From: Bacteroidales bacterium
GTDB taxonomy: Bacteria > Bacteroidota > Bacteroidia > Bacteroidales > GCA-2711565
Direction: 5' to 3'
Assembly: GCA_028280405.1 (NCBI GenBank)
Contig: JANQLW010000061.1
Location: 1 to 39,797 of the forward strand
Length of the DNA stretch: 39,797 nucleotides
Part shown: positions 6,708 to 15,019 of the stretch, in pieces
Layout of the letters: each line of letters opens with the position of its first letter
Numbering within the stretch: position 1 is the stretch's first letter
The notes under the pieces: model-generated
Database searches by the model: none
What the model saw: only the letters and a program-made list of their open reading frames with translations
Told to the model about the DNA's origin: nothing
Program-made: the position numbers and the translations under genes

Positions 6708-8592
6708 TCCTGCCTTCAATATAATTGATGAATGATTTATTTACCACCTTATTCCCTCCTGGTGTAGGGTAATTGCCGGTAAAGTACCAGTCTCCATTAT
6801 TATTTGGACAGGATGCGTGTAAATCTTCAATCGTTTGATAAACAATTTCTACTTCGGTATCAACTTCTTTATGCGTTAATAATTCGGAAATTTTTTGTGA
6901 AATTTGCTCTGCTCTGAAAGGAGCATAAATTTCTTTTACATAGTTTACTACCTCTTCCTTAGGAAGGTTTTCCTGAGATTTACATTTTTGATAAACCTCG
7001 TTAATAATATGGGTTTGATTCGTGTCGTTCAATAGTTCGATGGTTGCTTTAAAGGCAATAAAATCGTTTAGCTTGGCCATATCAATGCCATAACAATCAG
7101 GGTACCGGATTTGGGGGGCTGAAGAAGCAACCAAAATTTTCTTTGGTTTTAAACGGTCCAGAATTCTGATAATACTTTGTTTTAATGTTGTTCCTCTTAC
7201 AATCGAATCATCTAAAACAACCAGGTTGTCGATGCCCGGGCGAACAGTACCATAAGTAATATCATAAACGTGAGCAACCAAATCATCACGCTGGGTATCC
7301 TCGGTGATAAAAGTCCTGAGTTTCAAATCTTTTACTGCTACTTTTTCAATACGCGGTTTTAATGCCAGAATTTCATCCAGTTTTTCAGGAGTAATTTTAT
7401 CTCCCAACTCAATGATTTTATCTTTTTTAACGGTATTCGTAAATTTTTCCAGTTCCTCCATTAACCCTCTGAAAGCAACAGAGGCTGTATTTGGAATATA
7501 TGAGAATACTGTATTTCCCAAATCGTGGTTTATGCCCTTCAATATATTTGGAACCAAATAACTTCCCAGTTTTTTACGTTCGTTATAAATATCCAAATCA
7601 GTTCCTCTTGAAAAATAAATACGCTCAAAAGAACAGGCTTTTCTTTCATATGGTTGATTGACCAAAACATGATCACATACACCATTACGTTTAACAATTA
7701 AAGCATGCCCCGGTTGAACTTCTTTAACCTGATCTGCCGTTAGATTAAAAGCAGTTTGGATTACGGGCCTTTCGGATGCTGCAATTACAACTTCCTCATC
7801 CTCATAGTAAAAAGCCGGCCGGATCCCTGACGGATCTCTCAATACAAACGAATCGCCATGCCCGATCATACCGGTCATTACATATCCTCCATCCCAATAC
7901 TTGGAAGCATTAACCAGTACTTTTCTTACATCCAGGTTTTCTGCTATCAGGTCGCTGATTTTTTGTTTATTATGTCCCTGAGCTTTGTATTCCTGATAAA
8001 GTTCATTGTTTTCTTCATCCAAAAAATGTCCGATTTTTTCAAGGATGGTTATCGTATCTGAAGTTTCAACAGGATATTGTCCATATTCAACAAGCTTATC
8101 AAAAAGCTCACTCATATTGGTTAAGTTGAAATTTCCGGCAACAGCCAAATTTCTGGTTTTCCAGTTATTTTTTCTAACAAACGGATGGAAAGATGAAATT
8201 GTATTTCCTCCATAAGTTCCATAACGTAAATGACCTATATATAATTCCCCGATAAAATCAATATTATGCTTGAGCCAGTCAATATCATTCAATCTGGCAG
8301 GATTATCTTGCTTAACCTTTTCAAGCTTTTCATATATCTGGTTAAAAATATCCTTTATTGAAGTAGAAGTGTTTGAACGCAAGCGGTTAATGTATTTGTT
8401 TCCCGGCTCCAGATCAAATTTGATATTTGCAATTCCTGCTCCATCCTGCCCGCGATTGTGTTGCTTTTGCATTAACAAGTGCAATTTGTTCAAACCGTAA
8501 AATGCAGTTCCATATTTAGCAACATAGTATTCTAAAGGTTTACGTAATCTGACCAGGGCAATCCCACATTCATGTTTAATCTGCTCACTCAT
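6691..8592 (-). CDS. purF: Amidophosphoribosyltransferase, long Bacteroidota form
   Basis: The 633 aa enzyme makes 5-phosphoribosylamine from PRPP and glutamine, the first step of purine synthesis. The N-terminal class II glutaminase domain has the nucleophile Cys9 in HECGI (the leader is not cleaved off to Cys2 as in classic PurF) and QHNRGQDGAG (44-53). The phosphoribosyltransferase domain has the PRPP loop VVLDDSIVRGTT (458-469). The protein is about 130-160 aa longer than E. coli PurF, as in other Bacteroidota paralogues of this type, so a second canonical PurF may exist elsewhere. It is transcribed alone and divergent from the acetyltransferase. Confidence 0.88.
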   Translation of the reverse strand: MSEQIKHECGIALVRLRKPLEYYVAKYGTAFYGLNKLHLLMQKQHNRGQDGAGIANIKFDLEPGNKYINRLRSNTSTSIKDIFNQIYEKLEKVKQDNPARLNDIDWLKHNIDFIGELYIGHLRYGTYGGNTISSFHPFVRKNNWKTRNLAVAGNFNLTNMSELFDKLVEYGQYPVETSDTITILEKIGHFLDEENNELYQEYKAQGHNKQKISDLIAENLDVRKVLVNASKYWDGGYVMTGMIGHGDSFVLRDPSGIRPAFYYEDEEVVIAASERPVIQTAFNLTADQVKEVQPGHALIVKRNGVCDHVLVNQPYERKACSFERIYFSRGTDLDIYNERKKLGSYLVPNILKGINHDLGNTVFSYIPNTASVAFRGLMEELEKFTNTVKKDKIIELGDKITPEKLDEILALKPRIEKVAVKDLKLRTFITEDTQRDDLVAHVYDITYGTVRPGIDNLVVLDDSIVRGTTLKQSIIRILDRLKPKKILVASSAPQIRYPDCYGIDMAKLNDFIAFKATIELLNDTNQTHIINEVYQKCKSQENLPKEEVVNYVKEIYAPFRAEQISQKISELLTHKEVDTEVEIVYQTIEDLHASCPNNNGDWYFTGNYPTPGGNKVVNKSFINYIEGRNERAY

Positions 8593-8616
8593 CTTTTAGG
8601 CATTAAAAATAATTGA

Positions 8617-8624
8617 CAAAAATA
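8617..8624 (-). promoter_or_regulatory. Candidate -7 box for purF
   Basis: On the minus strand TATTTTTG fits TAnnTTTG, 25 bases before the purF ATG, in the divergent purF/acetyltransferase spacer. No TTG is seen at the right distance upstream. Confidence 0.35.
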
Positions 8625-8698
8625 CACAGAATAATTAAAATGCTTTCACGCTTAAGGAATTAGTTTTACTTTTATGTTCATTTTTTTAATTTGAATAT

Positions 8699-9148
8699 AT
8701 GATAAGAGAAGCTCATATAAGTGATGCGGATACTATTGTTGATTTTCAGTTAAGAATGGCAATGGAAACGGAAGATTTACAACTTGATAAAACAATCCTT
8801 GAAAAAGGGGTAAAAGCTGTTTTTAATGATGAAAGTAAAGGCCATTATTATATTGCTGAAGTAAATGGTAAGGTGGTAGGCTCTATGCTTACAACATATG
8901 AGTGGAGTGATTGGCGAAACGGGACGGTTATCTGGCTTCAGTCAGTATTTGTGCTGCCTGAGTACAGAAGGATGAAAATATTTCGAAAACTATATGATTA
9001 CGTAAAAATAAAATTTCAGAATGATGACAATGTTCGTGGAATCAGACTATATGTTGATAAAACCAATAATAATGCTCAAAAGGTTTATAAGGCTATTGGG
9101 ATGACGAATGAGCATTATCAATTATTTGAATGGATGAAAGTATTTTAA
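8699..9148 (+). CDS. GNAT family N-acetyltransferase
   Basis: The 149 aa cytoplasmic protein shows the GNAT fold: an N-terminal IREAHISDADTIVDFQ segment, a central strand with VNGKVVGSMLTT, the acetyl-CoA binding region VFVLPEYRRMKIFRKLYDYV (motif A, with the Q/RxxGxG/A loop reduced to YRRMKI), and a C-terminal YVDKTNNNAQKVYKAIGM motif. The acyl acceptor cannot be told. It ends 17 bases before the dipeptidase gene and may be co-transcribed with it. Confidence 0.85.
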   Translation: MIREAHISDADTIVDFQLRMAMETEDLQLDKTILEKGVKAVFNDESKGHYYIAEVNGKVVGSMLTTYEWSDWRNGTVIWLQSVFVLPEYRRMKIFRKLYDYVKIKFQNDDNVRGIRLYVDKTNNNAQKVYKAIGMTNEHYQLFEWMKVF

Positions 9149-9165
9149 CTGATAAAATTTATTGA

Positions 9166-10767
9166 ATGATGAGAAAATTATTATTTGCAATTGCAGGATT
9201 TGCGCTCTTATTTCCTTTAAATGTATTTTCACAGGTTGATAAGAGTGATTGGGAAGGAGGTTATCCGGAAGGATGTACTTCCATTACTGTTGGAAAGAAA
9301 GCCAGTTATGATGGGTCGGTCATTACTTCGCATACGGATGATAGTCACCGAACACGTTCCTGGATGGATTTTCAACCCGCCAGAAAATATAAAAAAGGAG
9401 CCGTAGCTCAAATGTATAAGAGAGTAGCTTATGATAGTCTGGCAATGCCGACTTATCAACATAAGCCAATAGGAACGATTCCGCAGGTAAGAAAAACTTA
9501 TGGATTTTTAAATACTGCCTATCCATGTATTAATACCAAGCAGTTATCTATGGGCGAATCTACTTTTGGTGGACGGGAAGAATTACAATCGGATTCCGGC
9601 TTAATTGATTGCCAACGCCTCTGCCGCTTAATGCTTGAGCGTTGTACGACTGCTCGTGGAGCCATTAAAATGGCAGGTGAATTATTGAAAAAATACGGAT
9701 GGAATGATGCCGGTGAATGTTTAACTATTGCTGATCCAAAAGAGGTGTGGCATCTGGAAATCGTTGGCCCCGGTAAAGGGAAAGTAGGTGCTGTTTGGGT
9801 AGCTCAACGTGTGCCGGACGATCATGTATCGGTAAATGCAAATGCAAGTACAATTAAAGAAATTAATTTGGAGGATCCTGATTATTTTATGGCTTCCGAG
9901 AATATTTATGATGTAGCCATTGAAAACGGATGGTATGATCCCCAAAAAGAAACTTTCCGCTTTTGTTATGCCTATGCTCCGAAAAGCAGAACATCCTTTG
10001 CTGCCAGAAGAAGAGAATGGAGAATATTTGATTTGTTGGCACCAAGTTTAAAGCTGGATCCTAATGCGGAGAATTATCCGTTTTCTGTGAAGCCGGATGA
10101 AAAGGTAACACTTGAAAAATTAGTCACAGTTTTTAAAGATTATTATGAAGGAACACCTTTTGATATGACTAAGGATATAACCGTGACTGATGAAGATGGA
10201 AAAACAATCGTTTCTCCTTTAGCGAATCCGAATATGCCCTATGATGAAAACAAGCTTTTCAAAATAAACGGTGGCTGGGGTTGGCGTGGCGAACGTACAA
10301 TTGCCCGTTGGTATACAATGTATGCTACGATCATCCAGTGTCGTGACTGGCTTCCTGATGAAATTGGCGGCTTAGTCTGGTTAGCACAGGACAATGTGTT
10401 GACTTCAATCTATATTCCCATTTATTGTGGTGCTACTGATTTGGCTGAATCTTATAAAGTCCCCGGACGTCCGAATGGTTTTACGATGAAATCGGCCTGG
10501 TGGGCTTTTAACCGTATGGGGACATTAGCAAGTCAACGCTGGGGAGATATGCGCCATGATGTGGATGCCAAATGGAACCCGATGCAAAAAGAATTATTCG
10601 ATCATCAGGCTGCATTTGAAAAGAAAGCTCTTGAACTTTATAAAAAAGATAAAAAGAAACTTGCAGAATACTTAACAAAGTATGCCATTGACAATGGAAA
10701 TAAAGTTGTGGAAGAAGCCTGGAAACTGGGTGACTTTTTTTGGACTAAATACGACGAATTATTTTAA
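9166..10767 (+). CDS. Secreted C69 family dipeptidase (PepD-like)
   Basis: The 533 aa protein has a signal peptide (residues 1-22, ending VFSQ), so it should act in the periplasm or outside. C69 peptidases are N-terminal nucleophile hydrolases. The likely nucleophile is Cys37 in GCTSITVGKKASYDGSVI, exposed only if a short propeptide (23-36) is removed. The family signature HTDDSHRTRSW follows, and STFGGREELQ and later conserved blocks are present. Length fits the roughly 500-550 aa Bacteroidota members. It probably cleaves dipeptides for amino-acid uptake. Confidence 0.88.
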   Translation: MMRKLLFAIAGFALLFPLNVFSQVDKSDWEGGYPEGCTSITVGKKASYDGSVITSHTDDSHRTRSWMDFQPARKYKKGAVAQMYKRVAYDSLAMPTYQHKPIGTIPQVRKTYGFLNTAYPCINTKQLSMGESTFGGREELQSDSGLIDCQRLCRLMLERCTTARGAIKMAGELLKKYGWNDAGECLTIADPKEVWHLEIVGPGKGKVGAVWVAQRVPDDHVSVNANASTIKEINLEDPDYFMASENIYDVAIENGWYDPQKETFRFCYAYAPKSRTSFAARRREWRIFDLLAPSLKLDPNAENYPFSVKPDEKVTLEKLVTVFKDYYEGTPFDMTKDITVTDEDGKTIVSPLANPNMPYDENKLFKINGGWGWRGERTIARWYTMYATIIQCRDWLPDEIGGLVWLAQDNVLTSIYIPIYCGATDLAESYKVPGRPNGFTMKSAWWAFNRMGTLASQRWGDMRHDVDAKWNPMQKELFDHQAAFEKKALELYKKDKKKLAEYLTKYAIDNGNKVVEEAWKLGDFFWTKYDELF

Positions 10768-10818
10768 ACCATAATATAGAGACAAGCATTTGCCTTTTTT
10801 ATTATGTATACTCAATCT

Positions 10819-10936
10819 GGGGCTAAAGCCCGGGGCTATACGGGTAAACGGAAAAGCCTATGCTTACAAAAAATAGCCCCCGGCTTTAGCCGGGGGAAAA
10901 ATAAAGACCCCATGAAAAACAGGGGCTTTAGCCCCG
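10819..10936. repeat. Cluster of three REP-like palindromes
   Basis: The 345-base gap after the dipeptidase gene holds three GC-rich palindromes sharing the core GGGCTAAAGCCC or its complement: 10820-10831, 10877-10896 (a perfect nine-pair stem, CCCCCGGCT with AGCCGGGGG) and 10922-10935. They are much richer in G+C than the surroundings. They look like REP/BIME-type dispersed elements; the second could also work as a terminator. Nothing else is recognised in 10768-11112. Confidence 0.75.
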
Positions 10937-11112
10937 TATTCATTTTTAAATCATAAACAATTGATCAATATATAACGTTTTGGCTAAATAGTGTGGCTTT
11001 TTAGGTGCCGCGTTTTTCAGTCTACCGATGAGTTAGTTTTTGAATTTGTACTTGGTTAAAATTATTGTTTGCAAAAGCCATGATATTTAGCTTTTGTTAG
11101 GCTTTGTACATA

Positions 11113-11445
11113 TTAATCTGATATTTCAAGACATCCATAATCCTCATCTAAAAATAGTTTGATTAAATCATATCTATTTCGGAAAAGCTTTTCTAGATTT
11201 TTTGTAGTCATATTTCCAGTTCTGACCCAAATTATCTTAGGGGGGAATCCTTTAATAATATTTAAATCACAAAAATCAGAATCAAAAGTTACAATAGTAT
11301 AACCATTCTCTTTCGCATATTCGAATATTTCTATATCAGCTGAATTCTCAAGCCCAAGTTCTTTTACTTGTTTGGATTCTGGGAAAACGTCTTTAAGTTG
11401 TTTTATGAGTCTAAATGATAAATTCTGGTCAAAGAGTAATCTCAT
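11113..11445 (-). CDS. DUF5615 PIN-like protein, putative toxin
   Basis: The 110 aa protein starts MRLLFDQNLSFRL, the usual DUF5615 opening with an acidic Asp6, and continues with the Asp-rich FDSDFCDL block (about 54-61). Both resemble the acidic sites of PIN-type nucleases. Its ATG overlaps the stop codon of the DUF433 gene (ATGA), typical of toxin-antitoxin pairs. It probably acts as an RNase toxin, by analogy only. The pair sits between repeat-rich spacers, suggesting acquired DNA. Confidence 0.8.
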   Translation of the reverse strand: MRLLFDQNLSFRLIKQLKDVFPESKQVKELGLENSADIEIFEYAKENGYTIVTFDSDFCDLNIIKGFPPKIIWVRTGNMTTKNLEKLFRNRYDLIKLFLDEDYGCLEISD

Positions 11446-11666
11446 GATGCATATAAATGTCTTTGTTCCTTTCTAGCAGCAAATGACAAACATGCATTAA
11501 TTTGGTTTTCTGTCAATTCTGGATAATCTTGAATGATTTCCTTTCTTGTCATTCCATTAGACAACCATGACAATATATCATAAACAGATATTCTTGTCCC
11601 TTTTATTACAGGTTTTCCAAATCTTTTTTCAGGATTTATTTCTATATATTCATTAAATCGTATCAT
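11442..11666 (-). CDS. DUF433 protein, putative antitoxin
   Basis: The 74 aa protein carries the DUF433 signature KPVIKGTRISVYDILSWLSNG and a small helix-turn-helix-like segment, IQDYPELTENQINACLSFA. DUF433 proteins are commonly encoded just before DUF5615 genes and are taken as the antitoxins. The gene ends in TGA overlapping the next ATG, which also shows that TGA is used as a normal stop codon in this genome. It may repress its own operon. Confidence 0.8.
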   Translation of the reverse strand: MIRFNEYIEINPEKRFGKPVIKGTRISVYDILSWLSNGMTRKEIIQDYPELTENQINACLSFAARKEQRHLYAS

Positions 11667-11740
11667 AATACAAATATAATCAATTATTCAGTAAAATGTA
11701 AAATTGGTACAAGTATGAAACCTAACTATTGGTATATGTT

Positions 11741-11764
11741 AAATCTGTGTTATCTGTGTGCCAT
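11741..11764. repeat. Dispersed 'ATCTGTGT' repeat
   Basis: The stretch contains AATCTGTGTTATCTGTGTG, a near-tandem motif of a kind I recall scattered between genes in many bacteria. Related copies are at 30147-30190 and 39649-39690. Confidence 0.4.
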
Positions 11765-11815
11765 CTTTTATAATAAATGCTTAACTTTAAAAAGATCATT
11801 TAAAAAGATTATTCA

Positions 11816-12373
11816 ATGACTCATAATATATCGCAGTGGGTTGACGATTATACGGATGAAATGTTGTCATGGGCCCTTCACAAAACTTCCAATATTGAAG
11901 TAGCCAAAGATTTGATTCAGGATACTTTTGTTGCTGCATTGGTAAAAATAGATTCTTTTAAACAGAAGAGCTCCCCCAAAACATGGTTGTTTTCAATCCT
12001 GAATAATAAAATCATAGATCATTATCGTAAAAAAATTAAAAGAGCTGTTGATATTCACGATCAGGTAGTTTCAAATTATTTTGATGAACATGGAACCTGG
12101 CTAAAAGATAAAAGGCCTCAAAATTGGGAAACAGATAATCATTTACTGGATGATACGGAATTTCAGAGTGTTTTGGAAAAATGTATTGAAAATTTGCCGG
12201 ATAAGTGGGAGGATAGCATACGTTTAAAATATTTGATGGAAAAAAATGGAAAAGAAATTTGTCAGGTATTGAATTTAAGCCCGACTAATTTCTGGCAGAT
12301 CATTCACAGGGCTAAGTTACAATTGAGAGATTGTATAGAGATTAGTTGGTTTGAGAACCCCCTCTCCCGATAA
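11816..12373 (+). CDS. ECF-type RNA polymerase sigma-70 factor
   Basis: The 185 aa protein has region 2 (about residues 12-80: EVAKDLIQDTFVAALVKIDSF, then SPKTWLFSILNNKIIDHYRKK) and region 4 (about 120-173: CIENLPDKWEDSIRLKYLMEKNGKEI and a helix-turn-helix with LSPTNFWQIIHRAKLQLRDC). It should direct transcription of a small regulon. A zinc-finger anti-sigma-like gene follows after 84 bases. The last codons (NPLSR) lie inside a palindromic repeat, so the original C terminus may have been replaced. Confidence 0.9.
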   Translation: MTHNISQWVDDYTDEMLSWALHKTSNIEVAKDLIQDTFVAALVKIDSFKQKSSPKTWLFSILNNKIIDHYRKKIKRAVDIHDQVVSNYFDEHGTWLKDKRPQNWETDNHLLDDTEFQSVLEKCIENLPDKWEDSIRLKYLMEKNGKEICQVLNLSPTNFWQIIHRAKLQLRDCIEISWFENPLSR

Positions 12374-12403
12374 ATCGGGATCTCCCCCAAAGGGAGAATG
12401 GTA
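12356..12403. repeat. Palindromic repeat overlapping the sigma-factor stop
   Basis: A C-rich stretch contains a perfect hairpin at 12366-12379 (CCCGAT, AA, ATCGGG) followed by CTCCCCCAAAGGGAG, another partial palindrome. The sigma-factor stop codon is within the first hairpin. The composition differs sharply from the AT-rich neighbours and resembles repeats found between Bacteroidota genes. Confidence 0.55.
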
Positions 12404-12457
12404 TAAGAGATAGATTCTTAAATTAAAATTTAGTAGAATCTGGTAAAATAAAGAATT

Positions 12458-12715
12458 ATGAAAAAATTGATGCATATACTCTTTTTATCTTGTTTGAAAG
12501 CTACAGAACTTATAGAAAAGAAAGCTGTAATAAAATTGAGTATGAGGGAAGAAATGCAATTAAGCATTCATAAAATGATGTGTGAAGTTTGTAAGTGTTT
12601 TGAAACACAAAGTGTTTTTCTGGAAAAAAATCTTTTGAGAAAAAGTAATATCAATAACTATTCAATAGATATTGAGCAATTTAAAGACCGGCTAAAAGCT
12701 AATATTCGAAAATAA
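12458..12715 (+). CDS. Small zinc-finger anti-sigma-like protein
   Basis: The 85 aa cytoplasmic protein has His38-x3-Cys42-x2-Cys45 (HKMMCEVC), the core of the ZAS zinc-binding anti-sigma motif, plus an upstream CLKATELIEKK helix similar to other small anti-sigma domains. It has no membrane segment, so it would be a soluble anti-sigma. Its place directly after an ECF sigma gene supports that role. Function is inferred from motif and neighbour only. Confidence 0.7.
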   Translation: MKKLMHILFLSCLKATELIEKKAVIKLSMREEMQLSIHKMMCEVCKCFETQSVFLEKNLLRKSNINNYSIDIEQFKDRLKANIRK

Positions 12716-12723
12716 GTGAAATA

Positions 12724-12758
12724 AAAAAGTCCCTTAGCTGAAAGCTAAGAGACTTTTT
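12724..12758. terminator. Bidirectional terminator
   Basis: Arms AAAAAGTCCCTTAGCT and AGCTAAGAGACTTTTT pair along 16 positions with one mismatch, around a GAA loop. A-rich and T-rich flanks allow use in both directions. It sits between the anti-sigma-like gene and the convergent S41 protease gene. Confidence 0.85.
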
Positions 12759-12814
12759 AGTTTATTTATAAATTTTATATACCTTTCTTTTTCAAATCTG
12801 AGGCAAACTTTCAA

Positions 12815-14293
12815 TTATTTAAATCTTAAATAATCTCTTTTATACATTTCTTTCCCAAGCGGTTTATAATCTTTGGAATCACCAATTACTTTTAATTTGT
12901 TGAAGACATCAGATTTAAGCATTGCCTGCATAGGTATGCCCCTGATATGGTCTAAAGCCATTTTAAGTTGAGGCTCGTTTTCATCACCTAATGGAAATAG
13001 ATTTCTGAATCCCTCTTCATAAATGAGATCTATTGCGGGCTTCAAACCACCTGGATAGGTTTCTCCATTTGCATTTTCAAACTGCATAATTAAAGGTTGC
13101 ATGGCCCATTTATGATTTGGGTTCTTTGTGCCTTGATTATCTATGTAATCATAAATTGTAGAAGAACCGTAATATTTACCACGGGTCGTATCACCTACCA
13201 TTATAACATCAATATAAGGTTTAAGTCCATTGACTATCATTTCACTTGCTGAAGCACTTCCGGATGATGTCAGGAAATATACTTTTGAAAGATTCAAGCT
13301 ATTAAGAGGTAATGGGTCTTTATTTTCATCATCACGAAATGTCATACTATTAGCAAAGTAATCATAGACTACTGAAGAACCATATTTTCCTTTTAAGAAT
13401 GCTTCATACTTATCATTATATTGAGATTTAATTAAAATTGTGTTAGTGTTAGTAGTATAAATCATACTAGCCAAGTAAATAGCGGAACTTATCGAACCAC
13501 CTCCATTATATCTTAAATCAATAATAAGCTCATCAATTCCTGGAAAAGTTGTGTGAAATACATCTCTAAGATCTTCATTATAATCATAGGTAAAACTATT
13601 ATAAACCAAATATCCAACTCTTTTACCTGCTACATTTTCAAATATTTTAGTAAGGTGGATCGGGTTTTCATTAATCTCGACAGCAGTTAGGGATTTGGAC
13701 CCTGATAATGGATTAACTTCTGTCCCTGCAAAAGATCCCAGCACAATTGTCATACTTTCTGTATTGAAAAATAAATTAGAATAGGTAGACATTGTAGGAA
13801 CCTGTCCATTTATAGAGTAGATTACATCGCCTCTTTTTATTTCTTCAAGATCAGCAGGAGAGCCTGGTACAACATAATTAACAACAGCTGTTACATTTGT
13901 ATAATTGGGATGTCCCCATCTAATTAGTCTTAAGTCCCATCCCATTGATGTTGAAATCCCGCTAAAATAATTTTCAAGTTCTTCATAATCATCAACAATC
14001 CATGACCATTTATCCACGGTTCCTCTTTCATAAAGTAAACTTTCAAAAAAGTCTTCGTGATTTGAATACGGCTTTGCAAGATCAATCAACTCTTTCTCAG
14101 TTTTTGAAGTTGCAAGATTTGGAACATTGCTATACCATAAGTAATAATTATGCAAGCCTGTCCATATAAACTCATCTATTTCATCTAATTCTGGAGGAGC
14201 TGGTGGTGTGACAACTTCATCCTTCGAACAACTAATAAACATAAACCCCACTACTAAGGACAAGATTACGGCATAAACATTAAATTTTCTCAT
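12815..14293 (-). CDS. S41 family protease, lipoprotein
   Basis: The 492 aa protein has a lipoprotein signal peptide (lipobox FISC, Cys22). A PDZ-like segment follows (about 130-195, with VPGSPADLEEIKRGDVIYSINGQ). The S41 catalytic domain includes LIIDLRYNGGGS (256-267), the nucleophile Ser348 in GSASASE and the general base Lys373, 25 residues later as in tail-specific proteases. It should be an active periplasmic or outer-membrane-facing protease. It is transcribed alone, divergent from the short lipoprotein gene, with a 25-base palindrome in the shared upstream region. Confidence 0.88.
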   Translation of the reverse strand: MRKFNVYAVILSLVVGFMFISCSKDEVVTPPAPPELDEIDEFIWTGLHNYYLWYSNVPNLATSKTEKELIDLAKPYSNHEDFFESLLYERGTVDKWSWIVDDYEELENYFSGISTSMGWDLRLIRWGHPNYTNVTAVVNYVVPGSPADLEEIKRGDVIYSINGQVPTMSTYSNLFFNTESMTIVLGSFAGTEVNPLSGSKSLTAVEINENPIHLTKIFENVAGKRVGYLVYNSFTYDYNEDLRDVFHTTFPGIDELIIDLRYNGGGSISSAIYLASMIYTTNTNTILIKSQYNDKYEAFLKGKYGSSVVYDYFANSMTFRDDENKDPLPLNSLNLSKVYFLTSSGSASASEMIVNGLKPYIDVIMVGDTTRGKYYGSSTIYDYIDNQGTKNPNHKWAMQPLIMQFENANGETYPGGLKPAIDLIYEEGFRNLFPLGDENEPQLKMALDHIRGIPMQAMLKSDVFNKLKVIGDSKDYKPLGKEMYKRDYLRFK

Positions 14294-14340
14294 ATGTAGT
14301 TAATTTAAATTGATTCTTAGCAAATTTATAAATTATCACT

Positions 14341-14365
14341 AATCTTTAACAATACATTAAAGATT
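14341..14365. promoter_or_regulatory. Nine-base inverted repeat, operator candidate
   Basis: AATCTTTAA and TTAAAGATT form a perfect inverted repeat with a seven-base spacer. It lies in the divergent spacer between the S41 protease (start 14293) and the short lipoprotein (start 14418), a natural place for a regulator site. No regulator is identified. Confidence 0.35.
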
Positions 14366-14417
14366 TCTTTGGTCTGGTTTTTGAATGATTTCGATTAAAC
14401 ACCATCCATAATACATA

Positions 14418-14834
14418 ATGAGACGTATCATATTCATATTCCTGACATTTTTTGTAGTCCTATTCGGATATAGCTGTTTATCAACATACAAATTGCATCC
14501 CGTAAATGTTATTAAGGTTGAAAAAGCCACTTACCAATCCTGGCAAACAACTGCCCAGGAAAAAGGAACGAATGTGGAAATCATATTATTGCATTTGAAT
14601 CCGAAAATTAATATCAAATACATTGTATTCCGGAAACATAAAATAAAACCTGCCATCCGAAAAAAGAACGGGAAGTTAATCTTAACGGGAACTCTTGTCC
14701 ATGCCGATTCAAAATTGAGCCACTATAATAAAATAATGGATAAACCCAATTGTATTATGTATGAAATGGATGGAAAAGAGTATACTTACAAATTAAAAAG
14801 CCTGAAACGCAAACCCATGAAATATCATCGTTAA
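14418..14834 (+). CDS. Short lipoprotein of unknown function
   Basis: I do not recognise this 138 aa protein. It begins with a signal peptide and a lipobox-like YSC (Cys20), so it is probably a lipoprotein. The rest is basic, with a predicted beta-rich core (VEIILLHLNPKINIKYIVF, then KLILTGTLVH). Its last codons form one arm of a long-loop terminator. It may share an operator region with the divergent S41 protease gene. Confidence 0.65.
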   Translation: MRRIIFIFLTFFVVLFGYSCLSTYKLHPVNVIKVEKATYQSWQTTAQEKGTNVEIILLHLNPKINIKYIVFRKHKIKPAIRKKNGKLILTGTLVHADSKLSHYNKIMDKPNCIMYEMDGKEYTYKLKSLKRKPMKYHR

Positions 14835-14848
14835 AAAACAGGCTTTTT
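14795..14848 (+). terminator. Possible long-loop terminator overlapping a gene end
   Basis: AAAAAGCCTG (14795-14804) and CAGGCTTTTT (14839-14848) are perfect complements separated by 34 bases. The stop codon of the short lipoprotein gene is in the loop. The large loop makes it a weaker terminator call. Confidence 0.4.
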
Positions 14849-14966
14849 GGTGAAATATCTTAGAATTGTAAGTAAAATCGTAAACCCAAATGATCAAAAT
14901 CTGCAAAAGCCTTAAAATGCTTGCATTAACCCAGAAATATTAATTGTTTAAAAAGCCAGAAAAAAA

Positions 14967-14995
14967 TTGTTTATTTAAAAAAAATTATAAATTTG
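14967..14995 (+). promoter_or_regulatory. Bacteroidota-type promoter of the membrane protein-DUF3822-rsmD operon
   Basis: TTG at 14967-14969, 18 bases, then TAAATTTG at 14988-14995 match the -33/-7 consensus TTG-N(about 19)-TAnnTTTG. The start point would be near 15001, leaving a leader of about 19 nt before the ATG at 15020. Confidence 0.7.
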
Positions 14996-15019
14996 CAAAG
15001 ACTAAAAAACCCAAATAAA

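Noticed and set aside
7304..8500. Plus-strand open frames of 67-85 aa opposite purF
   Set aside because: They run antisense to a clear conserved gene, share no recognisable domain and have no sign of their own promoters.
9221..9945. Open frames overlapping the C69 dipeptidase gene on both strands
   Set aside because: They are shadows of a gene with a strong family match.
9166..10767. C69 dipeptidase as a type IX secretion cargo
   Set aside because: It ends without a recognisable T9SS sorting domain; a signal peptide alone only shows export to the periplasm. The M28 peptidase also lacks one.
10819..10936. CRISPR array or riboswitch in the palindrome cluster
   Set aside because: There are no regularly spaced repeats with unique spacers and no recognisable riboswitch core; three palindromes with uneven spacing fit REP-like elements.
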